NCBI GenBank assembly: GCA_964440935.1
Contig: CAYTTY010000007.1
Span: forward strand, 1 to 64,000
Direction of reading: 5' to 3'
Source of the DNA: WJJR01 sp964440935
GTDB lineage: Bacteria; Zixibacteria; MSB-5A5; WJJR01
Length of the DNA: 64,000 nucleotides
Shown here: positions 40,431-49,815 of the stretch, one piece after another
How the letters are laid out: the number at the start of each line of letters is the position of its first letter
Numbering within the stretch: position 1 is the stretch's first letter
Notes under the pieces: generated by a model
Told to the model about the DNA's origin: nothing
What the model saw: the letters and a program-made list of their open reading frames with translations, nothing else
Database searches by the model: none
Program-made: the position numbers and the translations under genes

Positions 40431-41279
40431 TTATTCACCTCCCGGAGAAACGACTTCGACCGTGGCCGATTCCAAAATCAGTGCCGCGATATTGCCCACT
40501 GGCTCGCCATCAGCCTGCGCCAATGTGACCGTCTCTTCAGAAATCGTAATTGGCGAGGTGCCTACGCCCACCCGGTTGAACGTGAAGGTGGCGATCCGTC
40601 CGGAACCGGAGACGGTTGTCGGCGGCGAGCCGCCGGTGCGCAGACGCGTGGCCGCATACGCCACAAAGTCGAGCGAATCTTTGACCACGCCTTCCAGCGT
40701 GGGATCAACGGACGGGCCCGCAATGAATGGGCCCCTCGTTGCTCCCGCGAACTCGAGTACGGTCGTGTCATAGACGAGGCGAAACGCCGCCCCCACCATC
40801 GGGTCGACATTGTGGATATCAACGAAGACTTCCACCGGATGCATAGATCCGAGTGCGTCGGATTGGAAGATCGGGCCGACCCGCAGCATGAGAATCTGGG
40901 CCACGGGGCTCAACAGGATATTAATTTCCATCGTCTCCCCGGCAATGGCATCCTGGATGTCAGACCCGCTATAGAGGCGTGTGCCGGCCGCAGTAAACGC
41001 TTCGAGCGTAAACTGAATACCGGGCCCGGCGGGGATCGTCAGTGTATCATTGATCTCACCCTCGACCAACTTGAGTCCGTAGATGATGGTGGTGTCGGGA
41101 TGCTCGATTGTCAGCATGACCGAGTCCACTGCGGAGGCCAACTCATTGGAGGTCAATTCAACGCTCATTTTGAGCCGTGCGGTGTTGTCATTGGGGCCGA
41201 CCGAGTTGTCGGTACATCCGGCCCATAGTACCAAGCCGACAATGACAGTGACCCCTGAATGTCGCAGCATCGACGTCAT
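40431..41279 (-). CDS. Lipoprotein with a cohesin domain
   Basis: This 282-residue lipoprotein has lipobox LWAGC and a type I cohesin-like domain (about 130-270): HPVEVFVDIHNVDPMVGAAFRLVYDTTVLEF, then GSGRIATFTFNRVG and a closing EVVSPGGE strand. A smaller sandwich fills the region between. Cohesins bind dockerins, and the co-transcribed downstream gene encodes a protein with a dockerin-like pair of Ca loops. This lipoprotein could dock that giant protein, or others, on the cell surface. GGAGAGG sits just upstream of the chosen ATG (41279). Confidence 0.85.
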   Translation of the reverse strand: MTSMLRHSGVTVIVGLVLWAGCTDNSVGPNDNTARLKMSVELTSNELASAVDSVMLTIEHPDTTIIYGLKLVEGEINDTLTIPAGPGIQFTLEAFTAAGTRLYSGSDIQDAIAGETMEINILLSPVAQILMLRVGPIFQSDALGSMHPVEVFVDIHNVDPMVGAAFRLVYDTTVLEFAGATRGPFIAGPSVDPTLEGVVKDSLDFVAYAATRLRTGGSPPTTVSGSGRIATFTFNRVGVGTSPITISEETVTLAQADGEPVGNIAALILESATVEVVSPGGE

Positions 41280-41504
41280 AACTACCCTCTCCCCGTAGTG
41301 TGTGAGAATCGTTGGCGCTATCATCTTCATGGTCAGCGGATTAGTCAAGGTAAATTGGCTCGTGAATTGTCGTGAAATTGACCTCCCCTGGCGGCCGTAA
41401 CAAACATTGACACTCCTCTAGACCCGGCGTAGGTTGGCGAACACATTTGAGTGCGACTTGTGCTGCGGCCCAATCGCACCGCCGGCTCAAGGAGGAGATC
41501 ACGC

Positions 41505-43424
41505 GTGATTGGGGAGACCTTCGGTAACTACCGCATCGAGGAGAAACGCGGCGAGGGGGGCATGGGAATGTTCTTCCGCGCCACCGACTTGCACCTCGAG
41601 CGCATCGTGGGCCTAAAGACCCTGCGCCCCGAACTCCTTGCCGATCCTGATCTGCGTGAGCGTCTTCACACCGAAGCCCGCTCCCTGGCGCGCCTGGTGC
41701 ATCAGAATATCGCCAATGTGCTCCACTACCTGGTCGAGGCGGACTACCATTTCATTGTGATGGAGTATGTCGACGGTAAGGACTTGGGAGAAATCATCAA
41801 AGAAACCGGTCCCATCCCGGTTGATAAGCTTGCCACTATTGTCCCGCAAATCTGCGCCGCCGTCTCCTACGCCCACCAAAAAGGCGTCGTCCACCGCGAT
41901 CTGAAGCCGTCGAACATCATGCTGACCGCGTCGGGTGAGGTGAAAGTCACCGACTTCGGCATCGCCAAAATCCTGGGAGCGCAGAGCCAGACACGCACAG
42001 GAGTGGCGCCGGGATCACTTCACTATATGGCCCCCGAGCAGATCAGCAGCGGCGAGATCGATCAACGCAGCGATGTTTACCAGTTGGGCGCCATGCTCTA
42101 TGAGCTGTATGCAGGGAAGCGGCCATTCGTCTCAGACAACGAGTATGAATTGATGACGATGCACCTGAGCGAAACGCCCGCCAAGCCCTCAACGGTGAGT
42201 GACCGTGTTTCGCCGGAACTCGATGAGATCATCCTGAAAGCTCTCGCGAAGAAGCCGGAGGATCGCTACCAGAGCGTCAGCGAGCTCAGTAGTGCATTCG
42301 CTGCCGCGCTTGAGAGCCGGGCATCGTCGGATGTCGGCGACCGGACGCTGTATGCGCCATCAATGACTCACGCTCCACACAGCCCCAAGCCTCCAACCGA
42401 GAGCGGGGCCCGTGTTGAGGATGCCACCTCGTATGTGCCGCGCCCGGAGACCGAACAGCAACGGCCGCTGCCTGAGCCAGAAAAGTCGCCGCCTCCCCAA
42501 CCCAAAAGTGGCGGCACCGGCAAGTGGATTATCGGTGTTGTCGGACTTGCGCTGATTACCAGTATCGTCGTGGGAGCTCTCTTGTGGATGTCGGGAGATG
42601 AGGACCCGACGGCGCCCGACACAACTACGACGTCACAACCGGTTCCTATGTGCACCCTGACCGTTACCGCCGACATCCCGGCTGAGGTACGCGTCAGTCA
42701 ATTACAGACGATCCGCTTGACCGTCGAGCACGCCGACTCGGGCGTCACAACCTACGATGTGGCGGCGCCCAATAACCTCATCCGGGAAAGCTACATCGTA
42801 ACGCCCACATCCACAGTCGCTTTATCAGTTGAAGGCAGAGATACCGACGGGAACGTGGTGCTGACAGGCTCAGAACGCGTACAGGCTCCGGCGGGGCCAG
42901 TAAGTGGAGAAATTCCACTATCATACACGCCGGTGGAAACCCCGGAGCCGCCGCCGCAAGAACCGTCACACAACTTGACGATCAGCATCACACCGTTCAC
43001 AGCGCGTCAGAAGATCGATCAGGTCTTCATTGATGGACGCAACGTGTCTCGCAACGGAGACTTCAAGTACAGCGCTGAGCCGGGATTGCGGACCATCCAG
43101 CTCGTCATTGGGCCGGACCGGCTGACCGATACGGTAACCGTGCCTGAAAGCGGGTTAACAGAGAAATCTCTCTTTGTTGGGTCGGGGCGGGGCCGTTTGA
43201 GCGTCGGGGCCGTCTTTCCGGGTGCCGCCAATTTCGCCAATATCTGGATTGATGGTGTAGAACAAGAAGACGTTGGGACGCCGACAGTTATCGACGGCGT
43301 TCTGGAGGGCCCCCATCTGATTGAGGTCCGTCAGGACGGCTTCCGGGCGCGCGGCGGAGGACGCATTATCAGAATTCCCGCCAATGGCAAGAGAGAGATC
43401 AGTTTCGAGATGATTCCACGATGA
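41505..43424 (+). CDS. Membrane-bound Ser/Thr protein kinase with a periplasmic domain
   Basis: This 639-residue protein has a cytoplasmic Hanks-type kinase (residues 8-290): Gly-loop GEGGMG (16-21), ATP Lys38, alpha-C Glu57, HRDLKPSN (H130-N137), DFG (150-152) and APE. A Pro-rich juxtamembrane linker (about 290-340), a single TM helix (about 341-363) and a periplasmic part follow. The periplasmic part has Ig-like sandwiches and C-terminal PEGA-like repeats (IWIDGVEQEDVGTPTVIDG, then GPHLIEVRQDGF). All catalytic residues look intact. The start is GTG with AAGGAGGAG 8 bases upstream. It heads a plus-strand operon with two CsgG-like proteins, a beta-barrel and a hypothetical, and is divergent from the cohesin lipoprotein. 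Confidence 0.92.
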   Translation: MIGETFGNYRIEEKRGEGGMGMFFRATDLHLERIVGLKTLRPELLADPDLRERLHTEARSLARLVHQNIANVLHYLVEADYHFIVMEYVDGKDLGEIIKETGPIPVDKLATIVPQICAAVSYAHQKGVVHRDLKPSNIMLTASGEVKVTDFGIAKILGAQSQTRTGVAPGSLHYMAPEQISSGEIDQRSDVYQLGAMLYELYAGKRPFVSDNEYELMTMHLSETPAKPSTVSDRVSPELDEIILKALAKKPEDRYQSVSELSSAFAAALESRASSDVGDRTLYAPSMTHAPHSPKPPTESGARVEDATSYVPRPETEQQRPLPEPEKSPPPQPKSGGTGKWIIGVVGLALITSIVVGALLWMSGDEDPTAPDTTTTSQPVPMCTLTVTADIPAEVRVSQLQTIRLTVEHADSGVTTYDVAAPNNLIRESYIVTPTSTVALSVEGRDTDGNVVLTGSERVQAPAGPVSGEIPLSYTPVETPEPPPQEPSHNLTISITPFTARQKIDQVFIDGRNVSRNGDFKYSAEPGLRTIQLVIGPDRLTDTVTVPESGLTEKSLFVGSGRGRLSVGAVFPGAANFANIWIDGVEQEDVGTPTVIDGVLEGPHLIEVRQDGFRARGGGRIIRIPANGKREISFEMIPR

Positions 43425-43518
43425 GAGGACGGAATCCCTTGTGGCATATTCGCTCATGTGTTTTGATATTGCTGTGCAAACACTGGACTCAGACAGTCTT
43501 AAACATGGAGGAGCAACG

Positions 43519-44559
43519 ATGAAACGTGCCCTGCATTTCCCTGCAATGATGATCGCGATGGCTGTGCTGCTGGGAGGCGGCATGGTCGGTATCGCGGATG
43601 CTCAGACACCGTCGGAGACGATCGACAAGGCCCGCGCCATGTACCAAAAGGGTCAACTCGCCGAGGTCATCGAACTGCTGACCACGATGGCTCAGGAACA
43701 GGACCTGAAGGACGAGGACGCGAAGGAGGCCTATTTGCTGCTGGCCAAGGCCGCGGCCGGCAAGAACTTCTCGGACCAAACGAAGCAATACCTCGAAAAG
43801 ATCCTCGAAATGGATTGCGGCTTCGAATTGAACCTGAAGGTAGAGCCGCCGCAAATGCGCAAGGCTTGGTACTCGGTCGAGCAGAATCGCGACAGCCTCT
43901 GCCCGGCTTACGAGCGCCCCGATCCCGGCCTGCAGACGTTGGCCGTACTCTACTTCGAGAACAACTCCATTGTCGACAACGAATCGCTCAATCCGCTGCA
44001 GAAGGGTCTTGCCGCCATGATGGTGACCGATCTATCGAATCTCTCCGGATTGAAAGTGGTCGAGCGCGAGCGTATTCAGTACATCCTCGACGAAATCAAG
44101 ATGGAACAGTCCCAATACTTCGATCAGGAGAGTGCGGTCCGCGTGGGCAAACTTCTCGGCGCCCATGCCTTGCTGATGGGCGGGTTTACTAAGCTCGACG
44201 ACGACCACATGCGCATTGATGCCCGGCTGATCAAGACGGAAACCGGCGAACTCCTGAAAGCGGAAAAGGTCGAAGGCGATCCGGATGATTTGGTTGAACT
44301 GCAAAGCTCACTCGCGCTGAAGATCGCTGAGAATCTCGATGTCGCCGTCGCCAAGGAAGAGGAAAAGGCCATCCAAGCGGACAAGGGCGAATCGATGGAA
44401 GCGGTCCTGGCGTACACGCAGGGCCTGAATTTGGAAGATGAGCAGAAGTACTCGGAGGCATATCGGGCCTACAAAGAAGCCCTGGCCAAGTCTCCGGAAA
44501 TGCAGGAAGCGCAAGAGCGTGTCAACGCGTTGGAACCAATCGTTGTAGCACAAAACTAA
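43519..44559 (+). CDS. Periplasmic CsgG-like/TPR protein
   Basis: This 346-residue protein has a signal peptide (...GIADAQ), a TPR-like N-terminal helical region (about 30-120), then a CsgG/FlgO-like core. LAVLYFENNSIVDNESLNPLQKGLAAMMVTDLSN is the typical opening, followed by LKVVERERIQYILDE and GKLLGAHALLMGGF. The C-terminus has one more TPR unit (SEAYRAYKEALAKSPE). CsgG-type domains occur in outer-membrane secretion channels and in proteins that sense envelope state. No lipobox is seen. GGAGGAGC upstream supports the start, and it lies 94 bases after the kinase. Confidence 0.88.
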   Translation: MKRALHFPAMMIAMAVLLGGGMVGIADAQTPSETIDKARAMYQKGQLAEVIELLTTMAQEQDLKDEDAKEAYLLLAKAAAGKNFSDQTKQYLEKILEMDCGFELNLKVEPPQMRKAWYSVEQNRDSLCPAYERPDPGLQTLAVLYFENNSIVDNESLNPLQKGLAAMMVTDLSNLSGLKVVERERIQYILDEIKMEQSQYFDQESAVRVGKLLGAHALLMGGFTKLDDDHMRIDARLIKTETGELLKAEKVEGDPDDLVELQSSLALKIAENLDVAVAKEEEKAIQADKGESMEAVLAYTQGLNLEDEQKYSEAYRAYKEALAKSPEMQEAQERVNALEPIVVAQN

Positions 44560-44566
44560 CGATTGT

Positions 44567-44585
44567 CATCCATTTTGAATGGATG
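44567..44585 (+). repeat. Hairpin in the leader of the second CsgG-like gene
   Basis: CATCCATT (44567-44574), loop TTG, AATGGATG (44578-44585). It sits 13 bases upstream of the next ATG and could influence its translation or partially terminate. Confidence 0.45.
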
Positions 44586-44598
44586 GACTGGAGTCGTC

Positions 44599-45963
44599 AT
44601 GAGACGGTCCCTCGTTGTAACAAATGTCAGACTCAATGTCGTTGTCCGCTCGCTGCTCGGTTCTATGCTGATTGCGGTCATCCTCGCTGGTTGCGCCTCA
44701 ACCGGAATGCGAATGGCGGATGACGCCATGCGCGAGCGCGATTGGGCCGAAGCGGTGCGCTTGCTCACGGCGGAAACCGTATCGGACCCGACGAATGCCG
44801 AAGCACATGCTCGTCTGGGGGAAGCACAGTATCACCTCGGGCGCTACGACGAGGCTGAGGGATCGCTCAACCGCGCCATCGATCTGAAACCGTGGCTCTA
44901 CACGGCGCACTTGTACCTCGGTTACATCGCTGAGGCTCGTGGTCACATAGGCCGTGCGATTGCCCAGTATCAGTACTTCGTGGATCGGAAGCCGAATGCT
45001 CGGCAGGCCGACGATGTAGCACGTCGCGCAGAAGCGTTGCGTCAGCAGGTTGCGGAGGAGTTCGCCCGCGAGGCCATTGCCAACGAAGAACGTCTGATGC
45101 CGGCCACGTACCCGGACTCCACCATCGGGATCGTCTATTTTCGCGCCGATCATCTCCCCGATTCTCTGCGTCCCCTGTCTAAGGGACTGGCCGCAATGAC
45201 CGTGACCGATCTTTCGAAAGTGCGAGCGTTGCGCGTGGTGGAACGATTGAAGACCGACAAACTCCTCGAGGAGTTGGGGCTGTCGAACACGTCGGCGTTC
45301 GATACAACATCGGCGCCGCGCTACGGCAAACTCCTTGGGGCCGCACAGGTGCTCGGTGGTGACGTCAGCATGATTGGTGAGGATCGGCTGTCGGTGACAC
45401 CCGCGTTGGTGAGTTCCAAAACGGGTGAAGTCGCACTACCCGAGGATCAAACCGGCGCTCTGCAGGAATTCTTCCGACTGCAGAAGCAATTGGTGTTCGA
45501 CGTGGTCGATCGTCTCGGCATTCAGTTGAGTGATGCCGAACGTGACTCGATTGGACGTGTCGCGACGCAATCGGTCGATGCATTTCTGGCGTACTCGCGG
45601 GGACTCGATTATCAGGATCGCGGCATGTACGAGGCCGCGCAAACCCAATTCGAGCGAGCTGTCGAAATTGATCCGAATTTCACCGAGGCCGGCGTGCATG
45701 CACAACAGATGTCCTATTTCGGAGACGCGACTCTTGATCAACCGTCAACACTGGAGACATTTGCCGAGCAGACGATGGGCCCAACCGAATGGGGACAATT
45801 GGGGGGACCGCCAACCGGCCGGCACCTTGAATCGCTATTGAATAATACCGGGTTGGTGCGAACAGCCGGCACCCAAGGCGGATCAGAGGAAGAACGGCCG
45901 TATACACCACCGGTGGGTGGCGAGGAACCGGCGGAGGTGATTATCCATGGACGATTCGACTAA
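44599..45963 (+). CDS. TPR/CsgG-like lipoprotein
   Basis: This 454-residue lipoprotein (lipobox LAGC, Cys33 or so) has two to three TPRs in residues 40-140 (AEAVRLLTAETVSDPTNAEA, DEAEGSLNRAIDLKP). Its CsgG-like core parallels the upstream paralog (IGIVYFRADHLPDSLRPLSK, LRVVERLKTDKLLEEL, GKLLGAAQVLGGD), and a further C-terminal TPR follows (EAAQTQFERAVEIDPN). The two paralogs side by side suggest a hetero-oligomer. The C-terminus overlaps the beta-barrel gene by 17 bases. The ATG at 44599 was chosen to expose the lipobox near the start. Confidence 0.88.
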   Translation: MRRSLVVTNVRLNVVVRSLLGSMLIAVILAGCASTGMRMADDAMRERDWAEAVRLLTAETVSDPTNAEAHARLGEAQYHLGRYDEAEGSLNRAIDLKPWLYTAHLYLGYIAEARGHIGRAIAQYQYFVDRKPNARQADDVARRAEALRQQVAEEFAREAIANEERLMPATYPDSTIGIVYFRADHLPDSLRPLSKGLAAMTVTDLSKVRALRVVERLKTDKLLEELGLSNTSAFDTTSAPRYGKLLGAAQVLGGDVSMIGEDRLSVTPALVSSKTGEVALPEDQTGALQEFFRLQKQLVFDVVDRLGIQLSDAERDSIGRVATQSVDAFLAYSRGLDYQDRGMYEAAQTQFERAVEIDPNFTEAGVHAQQMSYFGDATLDQPSTLETFAEQTMGPTEWGQLGGPPTGRHLESLLNNTGLVRTAGTQGGSEEERPYTPPVGGEEPAEVIIHGRFD

Positions 45964-47131
45964 GATGACAGCACGCCGGCGCACAGGCGTGATTCTCGCG
46001 GTGGCTGTCACGGTGATAGTGCTGGCCATCAGCGGTGCGGCACATGCCCAGATCGTCAGCGGACAACCGTCGGTTGCCAGGCAAGGTTTCACGTATCTGT
46101 CGTGGACTCTCGAAGGTGATACCACCGATATCACCGTGACCCAGTGGCACATCCCGATCATTGTCAACGCAGCGTTGCAGGAGAATTGGGAGTTGTCCGT
46201 GTATTCTTCGATTGCGGCGTCGGACGCCGACTGGGACATCGACAACGACGAGATTTCGGGGCTCACGGATTCTCGCATCCAAGTGGCACATGCGCTGGCC
46301 GATGATCGGATACTCCTGTCGGGCGGCCTGTCGCTGCCGACCGGACAAACCGAACTGGATGAGGCGAGTCGGTCGCTGTCGCCCTGGTTGACGGCTGATT
46401 TCTTTACTTTTCCAGTGAAGTACCACGGTGAAGGGCTGAATCTGTATGGCGGCGCGGCCGGTGCGTACCCGGCCGGTGACTGGGTGCTGGGAGTGGCCAC
46501 CGGTATTCACCTCATGGGAGAATACACTCCATACGAGGACGGTCCGGAGTACATGCCCGGGTCGCGATTTATTTTATCGGGTAGTGCGAAACGCGAGTGG
46601 ATCGATCGAGGCAACGTCACTGCGGATCTCAACCTGGTATTTTCCGGTGACGATGAGGCCGATGGCAAACCGGTCTTTTCCGATGGTATGATGTTCGATG
46701 CTCTCCTGACGGGCCAGCGGACATTTGAGACGGCCTCCCTCCGAGGAGGCGTCCGCATCATACTGCGAGGCCAGAATGATATTTTGGATGCCGAGCGCGC
46801 CGAACTTGTGAGTGAGGAAAACAACACCAATGGCAGTGAAGTTCGTTTCTTCGTCTCCGGCCAACGGGAATTCTCTGACCGTTTCAGTGGTTTCTTAACG
46901 GTCGAAACGCATCTGCTGGGCGCCAATGATTACGATACTGACAGCCGATTCTATGAGGGGGCGGCAAATATCCTCGGTGTGGGAGGCGGTATCGATGTTC
47001 GCCTGAGCCGTATGGCCACGGGAGGGATCGGTATCCGTATTTGGAATGGGTCGTCTGACGGTTCGGCCTCGTTTGAATCAATCGATCTGAAAGGATTCGA
47101 GATTACGCAGCGTCTGACATTGACGATTTAA
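45947..47131 (+). CDS. Outer-membrane beta-barrel protein
   Basis: This 394-residue protein has a Sec signal (to ...GAAHAQ) and a beta-barrel body of alternating aromatic/polar strands (VTQWHIPIIVNAAL, WELSVYSSIAAS, ILLSGGLSLPTGQTEL, SLRGGVRIILRGQND, GIGIRIWNGSSDG). It ends in LKGFEITQRLTLTI. GCGGAGGTGAT lies before the ATG at 45947; a second ATG follows at 45965. Start overlap with the lipoprotein gene implies translational coupling. It could be a porin-like or transport partner of the CsgG-like pair. Confidence 0.85.
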   Translation: MDDSTKMTARRRTGVILAVAVTVIVLAISGAAHAQIVSGQPSVARQGFTYLSWTLEGDTTDITVTQWHIPIIVNAALQENWELSVYSSIAASDADWDIDNDEISGLTDSRIQVAHALADDRILLSGGLSLPTGQTELDEASRSLSPWLTADFFTFPVKYHGEGLNLYGGAAGAYPAGDWVLGVATGIHLMGEYTPYEDGPEYMPGSRFILSGSAKREWIDRGNVTADLNLVFSGDDEADGKPVFSDGMMFDALLTGQRTFETASLRGGVRIILRGQNDILDAERAELVSEENNTNGSEVRFFVSGQREFSDRFSGFLTVETHLLGANDYDTDSRFYEGAANILGVGGGIDVRLSRMATGGIGIRIWNGSSDGSASFESIDLKGFEITQRLTLTI

Positions 47132-47146
47132 CAGACGAATCACTCA

Positions 47147-48352
47147 ATGACCTGCGCAATCGTGGTGAAGAGAATGCTCGTTCGATCATTGCTGGCCAAG
47201 CCGGTTCGTGCCCTTACGCGAATCGGCCTTCTCTTATTCGTCGTGGGTGGTGTTGCGTCGCCGGGGAACGGTGCCGAGGATTCACTGACGCAGACGACAC
47301 CGGCGTTCTGGACGATTGACTCCTGGCGCGACCGCGTCACACCCGCGGCCACCGGCTCCAATGCGATCTTTGATCCGGCAGGTGTTGTCGCGAAGGCCCT
47401 GTGTGACTACTATGCAATGCCGTTCGACAACAATTCAATTCTCGCCTTCCATCCGTCCCCGCTGAACTGGCCACGGGTGTTCGCCGGCGAGCGTCAGAAT
47501 CCTCTCTATGTGAAGACGCGGTTTGAACGGTTGGCTGGTTTCAACGCGATCGCCTACCGCGAAATCGTCGTGTTGAACATGGAGTCCCTCATTGACTCGC
47601 TGATGACGGAGGTCAGCGACAATCATCCCGTCGTCCTCAATCATCCGGAGTGGCCGATCTTGTACGGTTACGATACGCGTGAGCCCGATGCCTGGTGGCT
47701 GGTGTATCGAAATGCCAGGGGCGAGATCCTCTTCGAGTCCGAGAGGCGTGAAGAGTACACCTATTGGGCCGATCATCCGGCGGCGAACGTGGCGTGGGCT
47801 GTCACCGGCCAGGACACACAATCCACCGCGCAACTGATGATGGACACCAAGGCGGATGCGTTTCGGTGGCTGGAAACCATCCATCACTCGGTGCAGGGTG
47901 ATCGTGATCACGGCATCATGCCTTATCCGCTGTCGATCCGAGCGCTGCGCGATAGTCTCGCTACGGCTACAGATGTTCCGACACTGGCGACACCACTCGT
48001 TACGAACGATCCGCTGGGCATCCGCCGCGCACGTCGCGCCCGCGAGTACGCAGCAACTCTCCTGGAACGTTTGTCCATGCAAGTTGTCGACACCATGGAC
48101 ACGCAACCATTACGGTTGGCCCTCTACTTCTACCACAATAGCGTCGAGACATTGATCCGGCTGGATTCACTGATGTACAACCACCCACACCAGACAATCC
48201 CCCCGGGTCGCCTGGAGGAGACGTGGGCCGACGATAACAGACGGTCCGACGCCGTTGCGGCCCTCACTGATCTGCTGGAGTGGGAGAAACAAGCCGCAGA
48301 ACAAATTGAGGCAGTGATAATGCACCGCTCATCCCCGGACAATTCCCGCTGA
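47147..48352 (+). CDS. Secreted hypothetical protein, last gene of the kinase operon
   Basis: This 401-residue protein has a signal peptide to about residue 43 (...ASPGNGAE). The body resembles papain-like/BtrH-C39-like proteins in one stretch (NHPVVLNHPEWPILYGYD, then WWLVYRNARG), followed by a helical C-terminal half with many Arg/Leu heptads. I could not identify a catalytic Cys-His pair with confidence. It starts 15 bases after the beta-barrel gene and ends adjacent to the convergent acpS gene. The function is unknown. Confidence 0.7.
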   Translation: MTCAIVVKRMLVRSLLAKPVRALTRIGLLLFVVGGVASPGNGAEDSLTQTTPAFWTIDSWRDRVTPAATGSNAIFDPAGVVAKALCDYYAMPFDNNSILAFHPSPLNWPRVFAGERQNPLYVKTRFERLAGFNAIAYREIVVLNMESLIDSLMTEVSDNHPVVLNHPEWPILYGYDTREPDAWWLVYRNARGEILFESERREEYTYWADHPAANVAWAVTGQDTQSTAQLMMDTKADAFRWLETIHHSVQGDRDHGIMPYPLSIRALRDSLATATDVPTLATPLVTNDPLGIRRARRAREYAATLLERLSMQVVDTMDTQPLRLALYFYHNSVETLIRLDSLMYNHPHQTIPPGRLEETWADDNRRSDAVAALTDLLEWEKQAAEQIEAVIMHRSSPDNSR

Positions 48353-48733
48353 TCAAATGCTCTCAATGAGGACGATCGCCATCGCGTGCGTGCGGTCGTG
48401 TGTAAGGCTGACCACGGCGCGCCCGGCACCAATGGTCTGGGCATAGTTCTCGGCCTGGCCGTGGAGAATGAGTCCCGGCGCGCCGGCGCCGTCCCGGCTG
48501 ATCTCGATGTCGCGAAAGTAGATGCCGCCGCCCCAGCCGCGCCCCAGCGCTTTCATCGTAGCCTCCTTCGCGGAAAACCGTGCCGCCAGTGACGAAGCAG
48601 GATCATGGCGTGAGAGACAGTATTCCCATTCGACGTCGGTGTAGACACGCCGTTGCATCCGCTTCCCGTGCCGCTGCCACGCGTCACGAACGCGTTCGAT
48701 CTCGATCCGATCGATACCGATTCCTACGAGCAT
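48353..48733 (-). CDS. acpS: Holo-[acyl-carrier-protein] synthase
   Basis: This 126-residue AcpS-type phosphopantetheinyl transferase moves 4'-phosphopantetheine from CoA to acyl carrier protein. The N-terminal GIGIDRIEIERV supplies Asp8; FSAKEATMKALG supplies Glu57 and Lys; AVVSLTHDRTHAMAIVL closes the fold. The length is typical of the family. Its stop abuts the convergent operon end with no terminator between them. Confidence 0.96.
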   Translation of the reverse strand: MLVGIGIDRIEIERVRDAWQRHGKRMQRRVYTDVEWEYCLSRHDPASSLAARFSAKEATMKALGRGWGGGIYFRDIEISRDGAGAPGLILHGQAENYAQTIGAGRAVVSLTHDRTHAMAIVLIESI

Positions 48734-48820
48734 ATCATACCTGCCTTCTTACTCGGCGGACTCCACCTGTCGCGAGCAAGGACATTGTAAGCTATGAACT
48801 GAGCGCTGTGGATTCAATCG

Positions 48821-49777
48821 CTAGGATTCCGATTCGACCGACTCACTGACAACCAAGCTGTCGAATGGATAGGCGATTTGATTGTACACTGGTTGGCCGA
48901 ACAGGAAAATAGGCTTCTCCTGGCCGGGAAGGCGTGCGAAGAGACGCTGCTCGTCGGGTTCCTTTTCCGCCCATATCACGGTGTCAGCGGTTCCATCCGC
49001 TTGCACCATAATCAGCTGCAGCGCGAGTGAATTGAAATCGGGCTCCTTCGGATTGCCGTCGGGGAGGAATGTGTGGGTGGAAAATGGACACATGCGCTTC
49101 AACACGCGCGACACCGCCGCCGAATCGGCCCGCTGTTCCCCTGCGGCCGACGACCATGCCATCCAGATACCGTCAGCGCTCCGCGCAAGCCGCACTTCCT
49201 CATCCGGATAGATCCAGCGAATGGTGTCGACCGTCGATGTATCACACGAGATAATAGTACTCGACTTCCACATATCGGGCATCTGCGTGTAAAGACTCCG
49301 GAACCGACCGCGCGCCAGATACACCGAATCCGAGTCCAGTTGACGAACGTAGGTGTGTGTGATGCCCGGCCCCAACTTGCCGATCACGAATTCGGCCAGC
49401 GGTTCGCCCTCATGGAAAAACCGCATGACACGCCCCCGCGTCGTATCGACCTCAAATTTCCGAAATTTTGACGGGCTTCGTGAGATCATGTTCTCCAGCA
49501 CCATTTTGTTCGTCGTCTCAAACACCGTCATGAGCTGTTCGGCGTTCGCGGGATAGACGTAACCGTCTCCATGGAACATCCACTCGCCGTCCATTTTCGA
49601 CAGATGTGTCCAATCGGCATACTTCATCGCCGCCGAGTCGACCAGGGCCGTATCGACAACGAAGAACTGTTCGTGCTGCGGCACGGAGAGACGTTCTTCC
49701 TCGGACGAAGAGTAGAAGTGCCATCCCAGCCACAGGGCAACAAGAGCAACGACGAGAAAAATCAGGCTACGTTTCAT
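48821..49777 (-). CDS. DUF4340 protein
   Basis: This 318-residue envelope protein has one N-terminal TM anchor (SLIFLVVALVALWLGWHFY) and a DUF4340 body: WTHLSKMDGEWMFHGDGYVYPANAEQL, then FRKFEVDTTRGRVMRFF, with later strands. DUF4340 genes commonly follow GldG-type genes and may take part in the same ABC-driven envelope process. It is 38 bases from the GldG-like gene in that orientation. Confidence 0.85.
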   Translation of the reverse strand: MKRSLIFLVVALVALWLGWHFYSSSEEERLSVPQHEQFFVVDTALVDSAAMKYADWTHLSKMDGEWMFHGDGYVYPANAEQLMTVFETTNKMVLENMISRSPSKFRKFEVDTTRGRVMRFFHEGEPLAEFVIGKLGPGITHTYVRQLDSDSVYLARGRFRSLYTQMPDMWKSSTIISCDTSTVDTIRWIYPDEEVRLARSADGIWMAWSSAAGEQRADSAAVSRVLKRMCPFSTHTFLPDGNPKEPDFNSLALQLIMVQADGTADTVIWAEKEPDEQRLFARLPGQEKPIFLFGQPVYNQIAYPFDSLVVSESVESES

Positions 49778-49815
49778 AACAGACGCTTCGTTTTCACAAC
49801 GGTCGGTGCTGTCAA

